Part shown: piece by piece, positions 35,793 through 47,036 of the stretch
Position numbering within the stretch: the first letter of the stretch is position 1
Layout: each line of letters opens with the position of its first letter
Assembly: GCA_038049695.1 (NCBI GenBank)
Contig: CP142456.1
Coordinates: 18,876,501-18,940,500, forward strand
Direction: 5' to 3'
Source of the DNA: Cinnamomum chago
Lineage: Eukaryota; Streptophyta; Magnoliopsida; Laurales; Lauraceae
DNA: 64,000 bases
Translations under genes and position numbers: made by a program
The notes under the pieces: generated by a model
Seen by the model: the letters and a program-made list of their open reading frames with translations, nothing else
Told to the model about the DNA's origin: nothing
The model's database searches: none

Positions 35793-36207
35793 TAGGAGTG
35801 TTTATGGACCGGGCTAGCCTGCCTTTTGGCAGGGCTTGGTCCTTTGATTATAATATTAGGGCCAGGCTTTGATTTAGTTGTAGAGAAGTCAAAGCCCGGC
35901 CCGGATCGAATACAATAATGGTGTTAGCAAAATAGCGATGTAAGGATTCAAACACTAGAAAGTTAGACACACAAGTGCATGAACAAACTAATAAAACTAC
36001 CCCCAAGACAATGTAAACTACCCAGTTCTTAAATTATAAACCTAAAATGGGTTGTGCTTGGGCTTCATGTTGTTCAGGCGGGCTGGGCTTAGGCTAGCTA
36101 GTTAAAGCCTAAATCGGGCCTAAGCCAGGCTTGGGCCTATAGTTTAGAAGCTGGGCTAGGCCTGGATGTTCCTTACCCTACCCCAGCTTGGCTCATGAAC
36201 ACCCCTA
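35793..36207. mobile_element. Non-autonomous hAT element, 415 bp
   Basis: The ends TAGGAGTGTTTATGGACC and, inverted, TAGGGGTGTTCATGAGCC match. The flanks ACCTTGTG (35785-35792) and ACCCTATG (36208-36215) agree at six of eight positions, consistent with an old 8-bp duplication. The ends carry GGGCTNGGC-type repeats. Confidence 0.75.
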
Positions 36208-36215
36208 ACCCTATG

Positions 36216-36574
36216 GAGCACAGCACGGGCCAGAGAGAAAGAAATTGACATGAGCTTTTTTCGTGGACATAGCCGGCTTTGCTAAATTATGTAAATCGTT
36301 GTGACTTCATCTTTTTCATGGATTGATTGCTTGGTATTGTGTAGATTTTGTGTGTGCGTGTTTGATCGTCAATTGTAGGTTTGTCAATTCCGTTGCGTCA
36401 CTTTCCATAACAATATCATGATCTTAGTTTGCATCACTTACCACACCTAGTAACCTAATTTTACTTTGATGGATATTTGATAGTTTCATAATTAGTCCTT
36501 TTAAACTTTGCCACGTGCTTGTATTTAAAAAACAATAGAGAAATTTATGTGGTTTTATATGACCGTCTCAACTA
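36216..36574. other. Non-coding stretch
   Basis: Spacer between two hAT-type relics; nothing recognised. Confidence 0.4.
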
Positions 36575-37232
36575 GGGGTGTAAAAAAAAGAAAAGGAAAA
36601 CCGTCAAACCGATCGAACCGAACCAACGGTTAATAACCGTGTTTCACGATTTCGATTATAGTTATTAAAATCGAAAAACCATGTTTCATTGTTTGGTTTC
36701 GGTTTTCAGTTTCGACTCACGGTTATTAACCAAATCGAACCGTAAAATATGATTCGGTTAACCGTTTTTCCAAAACACATGGTTTACCAAACCGTTACAC
36801 TCCAATTTAAAAGAAAGAAAAAGAAGAAAGTGAGTATTGTGTAATTTATAACTTAAATAACCCCTTTTAACTTTTGAGCTTCAATCGTTAGAACAAAAAA
36901 TGTAAGAGAAAAAAGTGAAAGATCAAGGATGTGTTTGCTGGAAAATTGCACTTTATTGTTTTATTTTTCTATGTGAACATTTTAATGCTACTTTAGTATT
37001 TTGGAATTATGTAATTTTTATCTAGGATATTTGGTTTTGACTTTGGAACATGTATTTTACATTCAGACAAAAAAAAAATATATGTATTTTAATTGATAAT
37101 TAACCATAATCGAACTGTTTAATACGGTTAACCGCGGTTCAGTTTTTTAACGAATTTTTAGGGTACGGTTACGGTTTAAAAACTAAAAACCTTAAAATAC
37201 GGTTCAGTTAACTGTTTTTCCAAAATACAGGG
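36575..37232. mobile_element. hAT-type relic with CGGTTAACCG subterminal motifs
   Basis: It starts TAGGGGTGTAA and has many CGGTTA/TAACCG motifs in two clusters (36600-36805 and 37095-37230). An inverted match TTGGAGTGTAA near 36805 could be the right end of a shorter copy. No clear target duplication, so the limits are approximate. Confidence 0.5.
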
Positions 37233-37799
37233 TTAAAGGCTGTTTTGGTTCCTTTTTTTGTTTCAAAACTTGTTTTCTTGATTTTAGACCTTGGTTCCTT
37301 GGCAACTCTACTAATAGAGTCAAGTGAAGTTAAGGGGCCAGGTCCCACTTTGACTTCTTTTTTTATTTTTATTTTTTTATTCTTTAAAATAGAGATATTA
37401 TTCAACCTGAAAATCCAAAAAGGGATATCATTCAACTCAATAACAATGCATCAAATCTACTTTGCAATAAATATGAACATCTTCACAACTAACATATAGG
37501 TTGTTACATGAAGTTTTTGACATTAGCCTATGCAAAGTCAATAACCATATACTAAGAAAGTAAAAGAGCACATCCCCGAGTCGGGTCTCAAGTCTACGGG
37601 GTCATAACGATATGAATCCAAAATTAGACTTGTTTAGTAATCGAAACCTAAATTAGGTTTTAAAACCATACCCCATTTATAAGTTGATACTTAAAACAGG
37701 TTCCAAATCAAAAATTTTACAAGTCAGAAACCCTCTTTCAACTACTTGTTCAAGTGATGTCCAAACCAGATTATTAGGAGATGCATTTCGGAAAAGGAC
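37233..37799. other. Non-coding stretch
   Basis: Sequence before the old Gypsy remnant, with no reading frame that resembles RT or RNase H, so the remnant is truncated at its 5' side. Confidence 0.4.
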
Positions 37800-39110
37800 T
37801 ATTTAAGTGTGATATCCTTCTACCATGACCACGCATGTGGTGGGGCATTTTAGTTCTAGGAAGACCGCAGTAAAGGTGTTGCAGTGCAGATTTTACTGGC
37901 CCACCCTTTTCAAGGATTGTCGCACCTTTTGTTTGCACTGTGAGCATTGCCAGAAATTAGACAGAATTACGCGGAGGAACATGATGCCTTTAAATTCGAT
38001 GCTTATTGTGGAAATTTTTTATGTTTGGGGCATAAACTTCATGGGTCCATTTCCGAGTTCATTCAACAACTTATACATTTTGCTTGCTGTAGATTATGTC
38101 TCCAAATGGATAGAGACGATTCTAACCAGAACTAATGATCGTCATGTGGTTATCAAATTTATTAAAGAAAACATCTTTTCTAGATTTGGTACCCACATGG
38201 CGATTATCAGCGATGGTGGGAGTCATTTTTGTAATAGCACCTTCAAGAATCTGATGAAAAAAATATTCTATCACTCATAAGGTTGCTACTCCGTATCACC
38301 CACAGACTAGTGGATAGATGGAAGTGTCCAATAGGTAAAACAAGCAAATTTTGGAAAAGACAGTCATCCCTACGCAAAAAGAGTGGTCTTCAAAATTGAT
38401 AGAGGTTTTTTTATTTATCGGACTACCTATAAGACCCTGATCGGAATGCCTCCATATCGATTGGTCTTTGGAAAAGCATGTCATCTGCCGGTAGAATTTA
38501 AGCATAGTGCTTATTGGGCCATCAAGATGTACAATTTTGATTTAGTTAAAGCCGGTAACATACGCAAGTTGCATCTCAATGAGCTGGAGGAACGTAAAAA
38601 TGACACCTATCAGAATGCCAAGATTTATAAGGGTCGGATGTAGAAAAACCACGATCAATCTATTTTGAGGAAATCCTTTAAACCGGGAATGAAAGCTCTT
38701 CTGTATAATTCTCACCCGCATCTCTTTCCAAGAAAACTGAAATCTCGCTGGACTAGACCCTTCATTGTGCACACTGTCTATTTTCACAAAAAGTCTACCT
38801 GGATAAACTTTTTGGCCAGAATTTTGGACAACCCCTATGATATCCCTTAAATATTCTTATGATATTCAAGGGATATCATAGGGGTTGTCCAAAATTCTTG
38901 CAAAAAAGTTTGTCCAGGTAGCACTACTGCTATTTTCATGGGGCAGTTGAGATTGAGCACCCCAAGAATGGGGATGTTTTTAAAGTCAATGGCCCGAGGT
39001 TGAAACCTTTTCTAGAGCTTAAGGACAAGGATGTTGAAGAGACCCCTTCTTCAGGACCCTTTGTATGTTGCATAAGTAATTTTCAGGGTCACGCCATGGG
39101 ATTTTAGCTT
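37800..39110 (+). pseudogene. Ty3/Gypsy integrase remnant
   Basis: The frame from about 37825 carries the zinc-binding C-X2-C (CEHC), the core start with WGINFMGPFP, VDYVSKW (first catalytic Asp) and IISDGGSHF (second Asp). A frameshift near 38270 and stops follow, then the C-terminal half with [14 protein letters not shown], an AYWAI block and a KPGMKALLYNSH block. The order and motifs are those of the Athila-type integrase seen intact in layout at 56230-57171. The second histidine of the zinc finger, the catalytic Glu region and the frame are damaged. A 143-bp hairpin insertion breaks the C-terminal part at 38787. Confidence 0.85.
38787..38929. mobile_element. 143-bp hairpin MITE in the Gypsy integrase
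   Basis: The unit is a near-perfect inverted repeat: the two arms share CTACCTGGA-AAACTTTTT and GGACAACCCCTATGATATCC in opposite orientation around a short loop near 38850-38865. It is flanked by the 9-bp duplication CTATTTTCA (38778-38786 and 38930-38938), which points to a Mutator-type element. The host frame reads on across the duplication if the unit is ignored. Confidence 0.85.
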
Positions 39111-40469
39111 GTTAATAAGTTTCGAAATCCTAGTTTACCATACTATCCAAATCCAAAAAAGAGCGTCACAAAATCAAGTCTTGGAGAATTTCTTGTACAT
39201 TTAGCCACATGAGTGTAGTCCAAGTGAAGAGTGGGCACATTTGAGTGACCCTGACAAATCACTAGTGGAGACTAAACCAACTGAGTATAGAGCCTTTCTA
39301 TTCCTTCAGGGTAAGGACTCTTCTGCGCTCATTCTGAGTAGAATGAAGAGCTACTCAAACTCGTAGTTTTCGGCACATTTCTTTTATCTCATTATTGTCT
39401 ATTTCTTTCCAACCATTAAGGGTGTCATCAAAATTGCCTATCCATAAAAATTAAAACCCCATAGCCATTAAAAACCTATCCATAAAAACATTTCCATAGT
39501 AACCCTTTTTGAACCTTTATCCTTTTATGTATTTTTCCTTAAAAATTCCCAAAGCCTCTCCCCCCAAATAAAAAGCCTTCAACCCATTGTTTTTGAGAAG
39601 TGTAAGGAAAAGATGAAGAAAGAAGGAAGTGTGCATTGTTAATACTTCACATGATCTATCCAAGGAAAAAGTCTTCTCGAAAAAGAAAAAAAAAGGAGAA
39701 AAAAAAAGCGAAGTTATAAACAAAACCAAAAAAAGAAAAAGTGAAGACGAATCAAAGAAGACCTTACCTTCTTAGAAACACTAAAACCTCACTTTCCATA
39801 TTTTTACCAAACCCTTTCCCCTAACCCCATTACAACCAATAAAAGACCTATTGGATTTCACAAAAAGTTAGGATGTTAAACAAGTGAGAAGTTAAGTGGG
39901 CATTTTCACCCTCAGTTAAATGGTTGCTCTTTTCATGAGATAAATTCTCTAAAAATTCTTCATTCTCAAAAGATATGTGAGTAATTTTGCCTTACTAATA
40001 CTCACATATAGAGTGATAAGTCAGAAAATCTACCCGATTCCATTTCCGAGAGTATGATTGTGAGGCTGAAGTCAAAACAAATGGGTTTAGAAGGTGATCA
40101 AAGTTGTGTTTTCTCAAAACCCAAAACTACACAAGTGTTGGCTAAACTCGCTCAAATACACTCCGGGACTTGAGCATCATTGAAAGATTTTTAGCAATTG
40201 GATAGTTTTCTAAACTTGCTCTCGTTTTTATTAGCTTGCTAAAAACCCGAGGATATAAATAAAAAGAATTTTGTAGGATTTATTCGCTGAAAACCCTCAC
40301 GAGACAAAACTCGTCCACTAGGGAAAACTTAGGAGTTTAAATGGCTTGTTGCCCGAGCTAAGTGTAGCCGCGATTCCTGCGAAAGTGAGTTAAGATTTTT
40401 TATCGTTTTCTGCATATAGTTAGTTTTCTTTTATTTTTCTCGGGACTAGCAAAATGTAGGTTTGAGGTG
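39111..40469. other. 3' non-coding region of the old Gypsy remnant
   Basis: No open frame of note. Near 40440-40469 the phrase GGACTAGCAAAATGTAGG is a decayed counterpart of GGACTAACAAAATCTTAAG, which precedes the 3' LTR of the intact-structure Athila element at 58809. Confidence 0.5.
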
Positions 40470-41050
40470 TGATGAGTTCACAAAAGATACACTTTCATAA
40501 CATTATTTTATAAGTTTTCAAAGATAAAAGAACTCAAAACACTATTTTTAGCATAAAAATGATAAATTTCCTCCCCATCATGCTTTGCTCATATCTTTCC
40601 ATTATAGATGGCCATTTGTATGTATTTATATGAGTTCCAATGGCTTTCATACAAAATATGTTCGAAAATACTCTCAATTATATTAATTTCTCTTTGCAGG
40701 TGTTAATTGAAGATTAATTTGAAGATTAAAGTTGAGATTCAAGAGTTAAAGAGAGTAAGGATAAGTTTAGAAGACAATTGGATGAATAAATGACAAAGTT
40801 ATGCAAATAATAAGAAGAAAAATGAAAGACCTGGGTTGGTATTTTGACTATATCTTCTTACTTGGGTTTCCAATTGAGGTGATCTCAGAATGATTGGAAA
40901 GCTTATTCTTAGATCTACAAATCATATTTCATAGCATTTTTTCTAATTCGGACGTTTCGGGGGTCAAAAATCACACATCAATTTGGAAATTGTTTTCTAA
41001 CATGGGAATCACATTCATATGTTCATATTTATATTCTTGTAAAGTCCCAC
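40470..41050 (+). repeat. Probable LTR of the old Gypsy remnant, cut by Tat insertion
   Basis: It starts TGATGAGTTCAC, directly after the decayed polypurine region, and runs to the edge of the Tat element. The right part may lie outside the window. LTR identity is inferred from position and the TG start only. Confidence 0.4.
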
Positions 41051-41820
41051 TGTGAGTGCCTAAATATTACAGACTTGGATGAATGGATGTTTAGTTTATG
41101 ATGATGCTGTGAAGCTTCTTTGGGAAAGATTAACCGCCTGGGACCTGAAAAGGAAGGAGGAAGAGAAAGGTCAGAGGCCCGGGCTGCTATCAGGCGGAGA
41201 CACTCCGAAGCCGAAGTTAGTGCAGTCACTAGACAAAGGATGGGTGAGCAAGGAAGAAGAGAATGCAAAGTAAGGGTGTATCTGATTGTGTGTTTTGTGG
41301 GTTTACCTCATGTATAAATATATATATATAGAGAGAGAGGAGAGCTCCTTCCATGGAGGTAGGTAGAGGCACTGTCCCGTTGCCCCACACCGTGCTTCCT
41401 TAATGGCGGTAGGTGGGGAAACGTCCCATCGGATCATGCGCCCAATCCTCGTATTAATGTGGACGTGATCGCCTGATAAGGCTGGTCCCTTATCCATAGT
41501 CCGACGCCCATCTTGTCTGTCAGTACGTTCTGCAACGTAGTTGTAGCATCATGGGGTACAATTATGACCTTGTACCCGTCCTAACTGGCTGTGCCGAATT
41601 GGGGATGATGCCGAGATGGAAGAGTCATGGCACTGCTGCCGAGATCGAGATGAGGCTAACTGGTACCTTTACCGAAGCTAGCCCAAGTTGGATGCCAGCT
41701 GACACTATTGCCGAACTGAATGTGATACCCTTGCCGAGCTTGGATACCGAGACCGAGATAAGCCAAGTCGGCAGTTCTACCAAGATTAGTGTAATTCTAC
41801 TCTTAGGGGAAGCCCCCACA
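41051..41820 (-). repeat. 3' LTR of the Tat element, 770 bp
   Basis: On the element strand it starts TGTGGGGGCTTCCCC and ends GGCACTCACA. The outer segment repeats almost unchanged at 63455-64000. A TATA-like run (41310-41332) lies about 490 bp into the LTR on the minus strand. The outer flank is CCCAC. Confidence 0.88.
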
Positions 41821-41842
41821 CAATTGCCCCTAGCTCTTGGCC
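41821..41842 (-). other. Polypurine tract of the Tat element
   Basis: On the minus strand the bases before the 3' LTR read AGAGCTAGGGGCAATTG. The AGGGGCAATTG core is typical of the second-strand primer in Tat elements and sits directly against the LTR start. Confidence 0.65.
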
Positions 41843-42035
41843 TTGTAGAGTTCTCTAACTCTTTGAGGTCGGGAGCTAAGTGATGTGACTGAAGAGTCCT
41901 GGGAATTTAATGCGCATCCCATCTTCAATGTCGGTTCCTTACCCGAGGTAATCGATAGCACGCTGCCGTTGCCTCGTCTACCCGAGGTAATTAATAGGAT
42001 GTTTTAAATCATTGCAGGATATGAACTGGCGGCAT

Positions 42036-42155
42036 CACGTGTCGTCATTTGGCTGGTCGCTCAATTAATTTGAAGTGACGCATACAGCTTCCAAGGAGAC
42101 ACTTGGCACGTGCGACTTTCGAAATTCGAAAAGGGCGCCTTATCTTTTATAAATA
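42036..42155 (+). promoter_or_regulatory. Promoter of the antisense gene: two G-boxes and TATA
   Basis: CACGTG palindromes at 42036-42041 and 42107-42112 precede TATAAATA at 42148-42155. The spacing is that of a standard plant promoter, with transcription expected about 30 bp downstream near 42180. It drives away from the Tat 3' LTR, opposite to gag-pol. G-boxes bind bZIP and bHLH factors, so light, ABA or stress input is possible. Confidence 0.6.
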
Positions 42156-44408
42156 GGGGTGCCCCTTCCTTCTTCTCACTTTTGCCTTGCATTCGTTCAG
42201 AAGAGTTTCTCGGAGAGAAAGAGCTTGTTATTAGCTTTATCTGATCAGAGTTCGGCGTCTTTAGGATCCTTCTTCGCCGTTGTAAGTCTCCGCCTGCCCT
42301 ACTTTCTTTTGTTCCGAGACCTCTCTAGGTTCTCCTCTACCCTACTCTGTCTAGGGTTTTTTGGTGCCTTATGGATCTTCTGCCCTTTTTTCCCAAGTCT
42401 TCTCATATTCAGAAATGGGGATCTACAGGAGCTGGGTAGATACTCCAGCAGCTGTAATGGAGTTTAGGGCAAAGTACGAGGTTCTGGACGACGTAAGGAT
42501 TAGGCTAGACAACCCAGAGGACCACTTTGATGGGCTTTCCTTCCAGGGACGGCTGGATGTCGTTCCCGTTAGTGTCGATAGTCGAGGGTGGAGTCAGGTT
42601 TCCTATGCACCCCCTCCTTAGGATCTGCCTGACCAAGTGGAGTCTCTGCCCTTGCCAATTGATGCCGAACAACTTCAAAATCATCATGGGAGTAGCTAAG
42701 CTGAACGGAATTCTAGGTATCGATCTCGGTGTCCATCACATCGAGGATTCCTATGACATATGTAAGACTCGGGGGGAAAATACAGATTATCTCTGGGTTA
42801 AGGCAAGAAGAATGCCTTTTGTCTGGGATTTAGAGGATTCGAATAAATACGCCGGAGATGATCGGTTGTTCCTCTCGGGAAACTAGGAACGAGGCGAGGC
42901 TGAAACCGGTTTTGAGAGGGCGCACAGGATCCCTCGTCATCTCGGGGCTCCTCCAAGTAAATACCAAACTCCAGAGCTTTTTGTATTGTTTCTTCCTGTT
43001 TTCGCCGATCTAATGCTCTGTTTTCTTGTGTAGGTGTTAGTGAGAGGCGGCGAGAAGCGAGACGAGCCAGGTGGAAGAAGAATAACGCCTGGTTTGACGC
43101 TGTTTACCGATATCAGGGCCACAGAGGCCGAGCTGCCTGGGAGCTCCTTGGGTACGAACCGAGGTACCGCTCCTTTATCAAAAGCAGAGAGGGCGGGCCA
43201 TCAGGGAGTTTGGAACCGGAATTGGCCCTGACCCGTACTGACCGCCAAGAGACATCGGGCACCGAAGCCTCAGTCCCGCACTCCGATTCAGAGGAAGTCG
43301 AGCTCGAGCAGGTTGTCGAGTCGTACGCCTCCCTGAGCGCAAAAGAGAGAACAGGGGACATGGCACCAAGATGCCCTTTGGCAATAAAAAATCTGAGTTC
43401 CCTTATCTTTGGTGAGCGAGCTGCTTCATCTGAGCCGGGCCTGTCCACCAAGGCTGTTGAGAATCATGTCCCGACCTCGGAGGCTCGGCAGGAGGAGCAG
43501 GGTCAGCAAGAACAGGGAGAGATCCGACTGGAGAAGAGGATTAGGGTCGAGAGCCCTCCTCGAGAAACTCCGGGCAGCATCTTGACGCCTCAACCCATCG
43601 TGCCAGCAGCATGGAGGCCGTGCTTCATGATAGAGCCCGGGAGGCCGGTGACTGTGGAGGACCGGATGTGGGGGAATCTGGACGTGATTGCGACTCTGGC
43701 CCACGCCTGTGCTTTGCTAAAGGATATGGTGAGGCACAGGGAGACCGAAGACGTTCAGCTGGCGGCGTGGACTATGCAGTCAGCCATCGGGGTAAGACTC
43801 TGTTTTTCATGAGCTCTTCTACTTCATCTTAGCAGTCGTGTATTGACAATCTGTCTCTTTTATAGGTACTGCAAAGAACCCAAGTCCAGCTCGAAAGGTC
43901 TCGACAGGCTGGGGCTCGGATTGCGAGGCTGGAGGAGGAGAAGCGGGCCCTCCAAGCAACTCTGGAGGAGAATGAACGGAGGGAGGAAGAGCGAGAGGCT
44001 ACCGTCCGGACTATCATAACTGAGCTCGAGACGGCGAAGGCCGAGGTTGAGGAGCAAAAACAGCTTGTTGCCGAGCTCAAGAAGCAGAAAGAGGATGCCG
44101 AGGCTAAACTGGAGGTCGAGGTTGATTCTGCTTATTAAGAGGGGGCGGAAGTGGCTTCTCGTGCATATGAGGTTCAAGTCATGAATTTGAGCCAGACGAT
44201 TTGTACACTGGGGTGGAGAAGCGCTCTGAAAGAAACCGGAGTCTCCGAAGATCATTCTTTATACAAGAACCCACCCAAGTTCCAACCCCCAGAGCGGGAA
44301 CCTGAAGTCCCTCCTGTGTTGACCGAAATCCCTCCTGAGTCGAGCGAGGTCCCTCCTGAGTCGACCGCGTCCGAAGCCGAGAAAGAGAATGCCGAGATCG
44401 AAAACTGA
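42148..44408 (+). pseudogene. Spliced antisense ORF of the Tat element (PF04195-like)
   Basis: This gene lies opposite to gag-pol, between pol and the 3' LTR. Inferred introns, all GT-AG: 42282-42412 (leader), 42957-43033 and 43792-43865. The start is ATG at 42415, three bases after the first acceptor. Exon 2 holds the block from YEVLDDVRIRLDNPED to FPMHPLLRICLTKW and PCQLMPNNFKIIMG, which resembles the 'putative gypsy type transposon' domain found in Tat antisense ORFs. Exon 3 is open throughout (43034-43791), charged and low-complexity. Exon 4 encodes a coiled coil rich in Glu, Lys and Arg, then a PPES-type repeat tail. Damage: a frame change near 42540-42590, TAG at 42884-42886 and TAA at 44136-44138. 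The function of this protein family is unknown. Confidence 0.75.
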
Positions 44409-44751
44409 GACCGGGTGTGTCGGGCTGTCCCTTGATGTATTTCTTTTTACACTTTTTTAATGTAATATAAACTGTAACATTTTCAAAAGTGAATACAATT
44501 ACCTTTTCACATCTCATTTTCAAGTATGTGAGTTCGGTGTAGGAATATAATAACTGAGTTCGGTTCAATAACCGGAACCGTAAAAAATCACTGGGCACAC
44601 AACCCTGGTTCAGTAACCAGAAGGAAGTTAACTTGATCGATCTTGGTCTAAGAACTCTGTTTATAGCTGGTTCTATAACCTAACTAAGATAGTTGTTGGG
44701 TTTCGTAACTTAGCGAGATGGTTTTATAACCGAGCTGAAACTTACGCCGAG
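44409..44751 (+). other. 3' end of the antisense gene and degenerate repeats
   Basis: A short AT-rich segment with AATGTAATATAAAC near 44458 could serve as polyadenylation region. From 44530 on it contains diverged versions of the 58-bp repeat (phrases such as GGTTC-ATAACC). Confidence 0.5.
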
Positions 44752-44964
44752 TTCCATAACTTGGCGATTTGGACAGTTGGTTCTTAACCGAGCTGAAATG
44801 CCTGCCGAGTTCCATAACTTGGCGATTTGAACAGCTGGTTCCATAACCGAGTTGAAATGTACGCCGAGTTCCATAACTTGGCGATTTGGATAGCTAGTTC
44901 GATAACCAAGCTGAAATGTACACCGAGTTCCATAACTTGGCGATTTGGACAGCTGGTTCCATAA

Positions 44965-46708
44965 TGTTAGGGATTTTGTGCATTACAATTTGATGGATGC
45001 ATTATCATTTTAGCATCATTTGAATTTTCACACATGCATTGATTTAGAAAATCTTGAAATCTTGATTTACACATGCATTGGTTTTTAGACTTGTAGAAAT
45101 AATGATTTATGCATGTTTTGATTTTAAACTTGGATGCAATTTATTTTGAAAAGAAGTTTTATAAATCAAGCTAGCCTATGTTTTAAATCTTTCAAATCTT
45201 TTTAGGCTTTTTATGTTTCATGTTTTTAAATCTCTTAGTTTGATTTAAATCATGATTCCAAGCTTGATTCTTGGCCCAAAAGTCCCCACAAAGAAAAACT
45301 TTGAAATATACATTTTTAGAGGAATTTGGTCCCAAGCCCGGGTTGACCGGGTCCCTTACCGCAGGTCGATCGGGAAAGAGCCATTAGGGCTCTTTTCAAA
45401 AGGTCAGATTTATGACCGTTGAAGCCCAGGTTGACCGAGGAAAGGTGCAGGTCGACCGGGGACTCGCAAGAACTCATTTTTTTTAGTATAAATACAAGTT
45501 CATTCCTTTTGAAAAAGAGAGGAACTAAGAACCACTCTTGAGGAGATTGGAGACAAGAAAAGGGGGAATGAACTAAGAGAGGCCAAGGGGTCATTAGTGA
45601 AGCTAAAGCTTGGATCAATGAAGTTAAATCTCTAAGTAAGCTTTACTTTTACTAATCATATGTTATATGTTTTGTTTAAATTATTGGTAAATTAATTTTA
45701 GCATGAAAACTATGATGTGTTGAATCCATTCTTCTTTTAATGTTTGATCTAAGTTGGATTGGATTCTTTACCTTGATTTCAAACCAAGTTTGTTTTAAAA
45801 TCTTCTTTAATCATGCTTAGCCAATATCTTTGATTTCTTTATAGCATGATTCATTTACTTGGTTGAATCATTATTTGTTGTTTTCATTCATTTAAACATT
45901 CGTTAAATTAATTTGGTTTTGAAGACAACATTGAACATGCATCACATGTTTATAATTAATTAGTTTCATACAACTTGTGAGCCTTTGATTTTCATTTCAT
46001 TAACAAGTTTGTATTCATAAATGTGATTGGCATTTCACTTCAATCAAATCTTTTTATGTGCTTTAAACTTTTAAATGCTTTGAGCATATATCGATTGAAC
46101 TTACTTTTTAAACTTGATTGAAGTTCACACACATCATGAGCATACACCTTTGCATTCATATAGTGTTTGTGTGAGTTAGATTTTCAATTTCATATCCGCC
46201 TATTTTAGAGGCATTGTAATTGAGCTTTAATTGTTTTTCTTAAAGTGTTTGTGTAGACACTACATTGAGAGAAAATATTCTTCTTATAAAGGTTATTGCT
46301 TAGCCTAAGAAAAGCATAGTATAGAGGTTATTGCTTAGCCTAGAAAAGCACATTGATAGGTTGTTGTTTAGCCTAGAAAAACAACATTGTAGAGGTTATT
46401 GCTTAGCCTTGGAAAGCATATTGTAAAGGTTATTACTTAGCCTATCGAAAAGCATAGATAGTGGAAATCCGGTGGGGTGCTGGATTACAAGCCGGTAGTG
46501 GATGTAGGCATTGAGGCCGAACCACTATAAATCCTTGTGTGATGGTGCATGCTTTGTGGTGATTGTTTTTATTTAGCTTTTGCATTTATTTACTTAATCA
46601 CCACTTGTGACTAATTAATTTAAAGAAGTTAAAATTTGGCATTATTGGTCACTAATTTGTAGCTCACCCTATTCACCCCCCCTCTAGGGTTAGGATCCCG
46701 AACTTTCA
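44965..46708 (+). mobile_element. Solo LTR, 1744 bp, SIRE/Maximus-like Copia
   Basis: It starts TGTTAGGGATTTTG and ends CCCGAACTTTCA, with the 5-bp duplication CATAA on both sides (44960-44964 and 46709-46713). There is no internal domain, so this is a recombined solo LTR. A TATA box (TATAAATA) near 45487 shows plus orientation. The end CTATTCACCCCCCCTCTAGG is a hallmark of large Copia LTRs of the SIRE/Maximus lineage. Confidence 0.85.
46290..46455 (+). repeat. Short tandem repeat inside the solo LTR
   Basis: About five units of 35-45 bp with the core GAGGTTATTGCTTAGCCTA, followed by AAAAGCA. Unit lengths vary, as expected from slippage. Confidence 0.7.
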
Positions 46709-47036
46709 CATAACCTAGCTGAAATGTACGCCGAGTTCCATAACTTGGCGATTTGGACAGCTAGTTCCATAACCGAGCTTAAATGTACGCCGAATTCCAT
46801 AACTTAGCGATTTGAACAACTGGTTCCATAACCGAGCTGAAATGTACGCCGAGTTCCATAACTTGGTGATTTGAACAGCTGGTTTCATAACCGAGCTGAA
46901 ATGTACGCTGAGTTCCATAACTTGGCGATTTGGATAGTTGGTTCCATAATTGAGTTGTGGTCACCGAGTTCCGCAACAAAGAAGTATATCTTTACACAAG
47001 AATTCACTTTTATTGATTCCAGAAACTGAGTACAAT

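Larger units (their letters stand above)
44752..46975. repeat. 58-bp tandem repeat array, split by a solo LTR
   Basis: Units contain GCCGAGTTCCATAACTTGGC, GATTTGGACAGCTGGTTCC and ATAACCGAGCTGAAATGTAC. About four copies start at 44752, 44810, 44868 and 44926, and about four more continue from 46709 after the inserted LTR. The array sits between the converging ends of pol and the antisense gene. Tandem arrays in this region are a known trait of Tat elements and can seed satellites. Confidence 0.9.

Noticed and set aside
44752..46975. Direct repeats as a CRISPR array
   Set aside because: Units are contiguous without spacers, the genome is plant, and the array sits in a retrotransposon.
46715..46979. 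Repetitive frames with WNSAYI-type units as a repeat protein
   Set aside because: They are translations of the 58-bp tandem array, which also occurs in unreadable phases.
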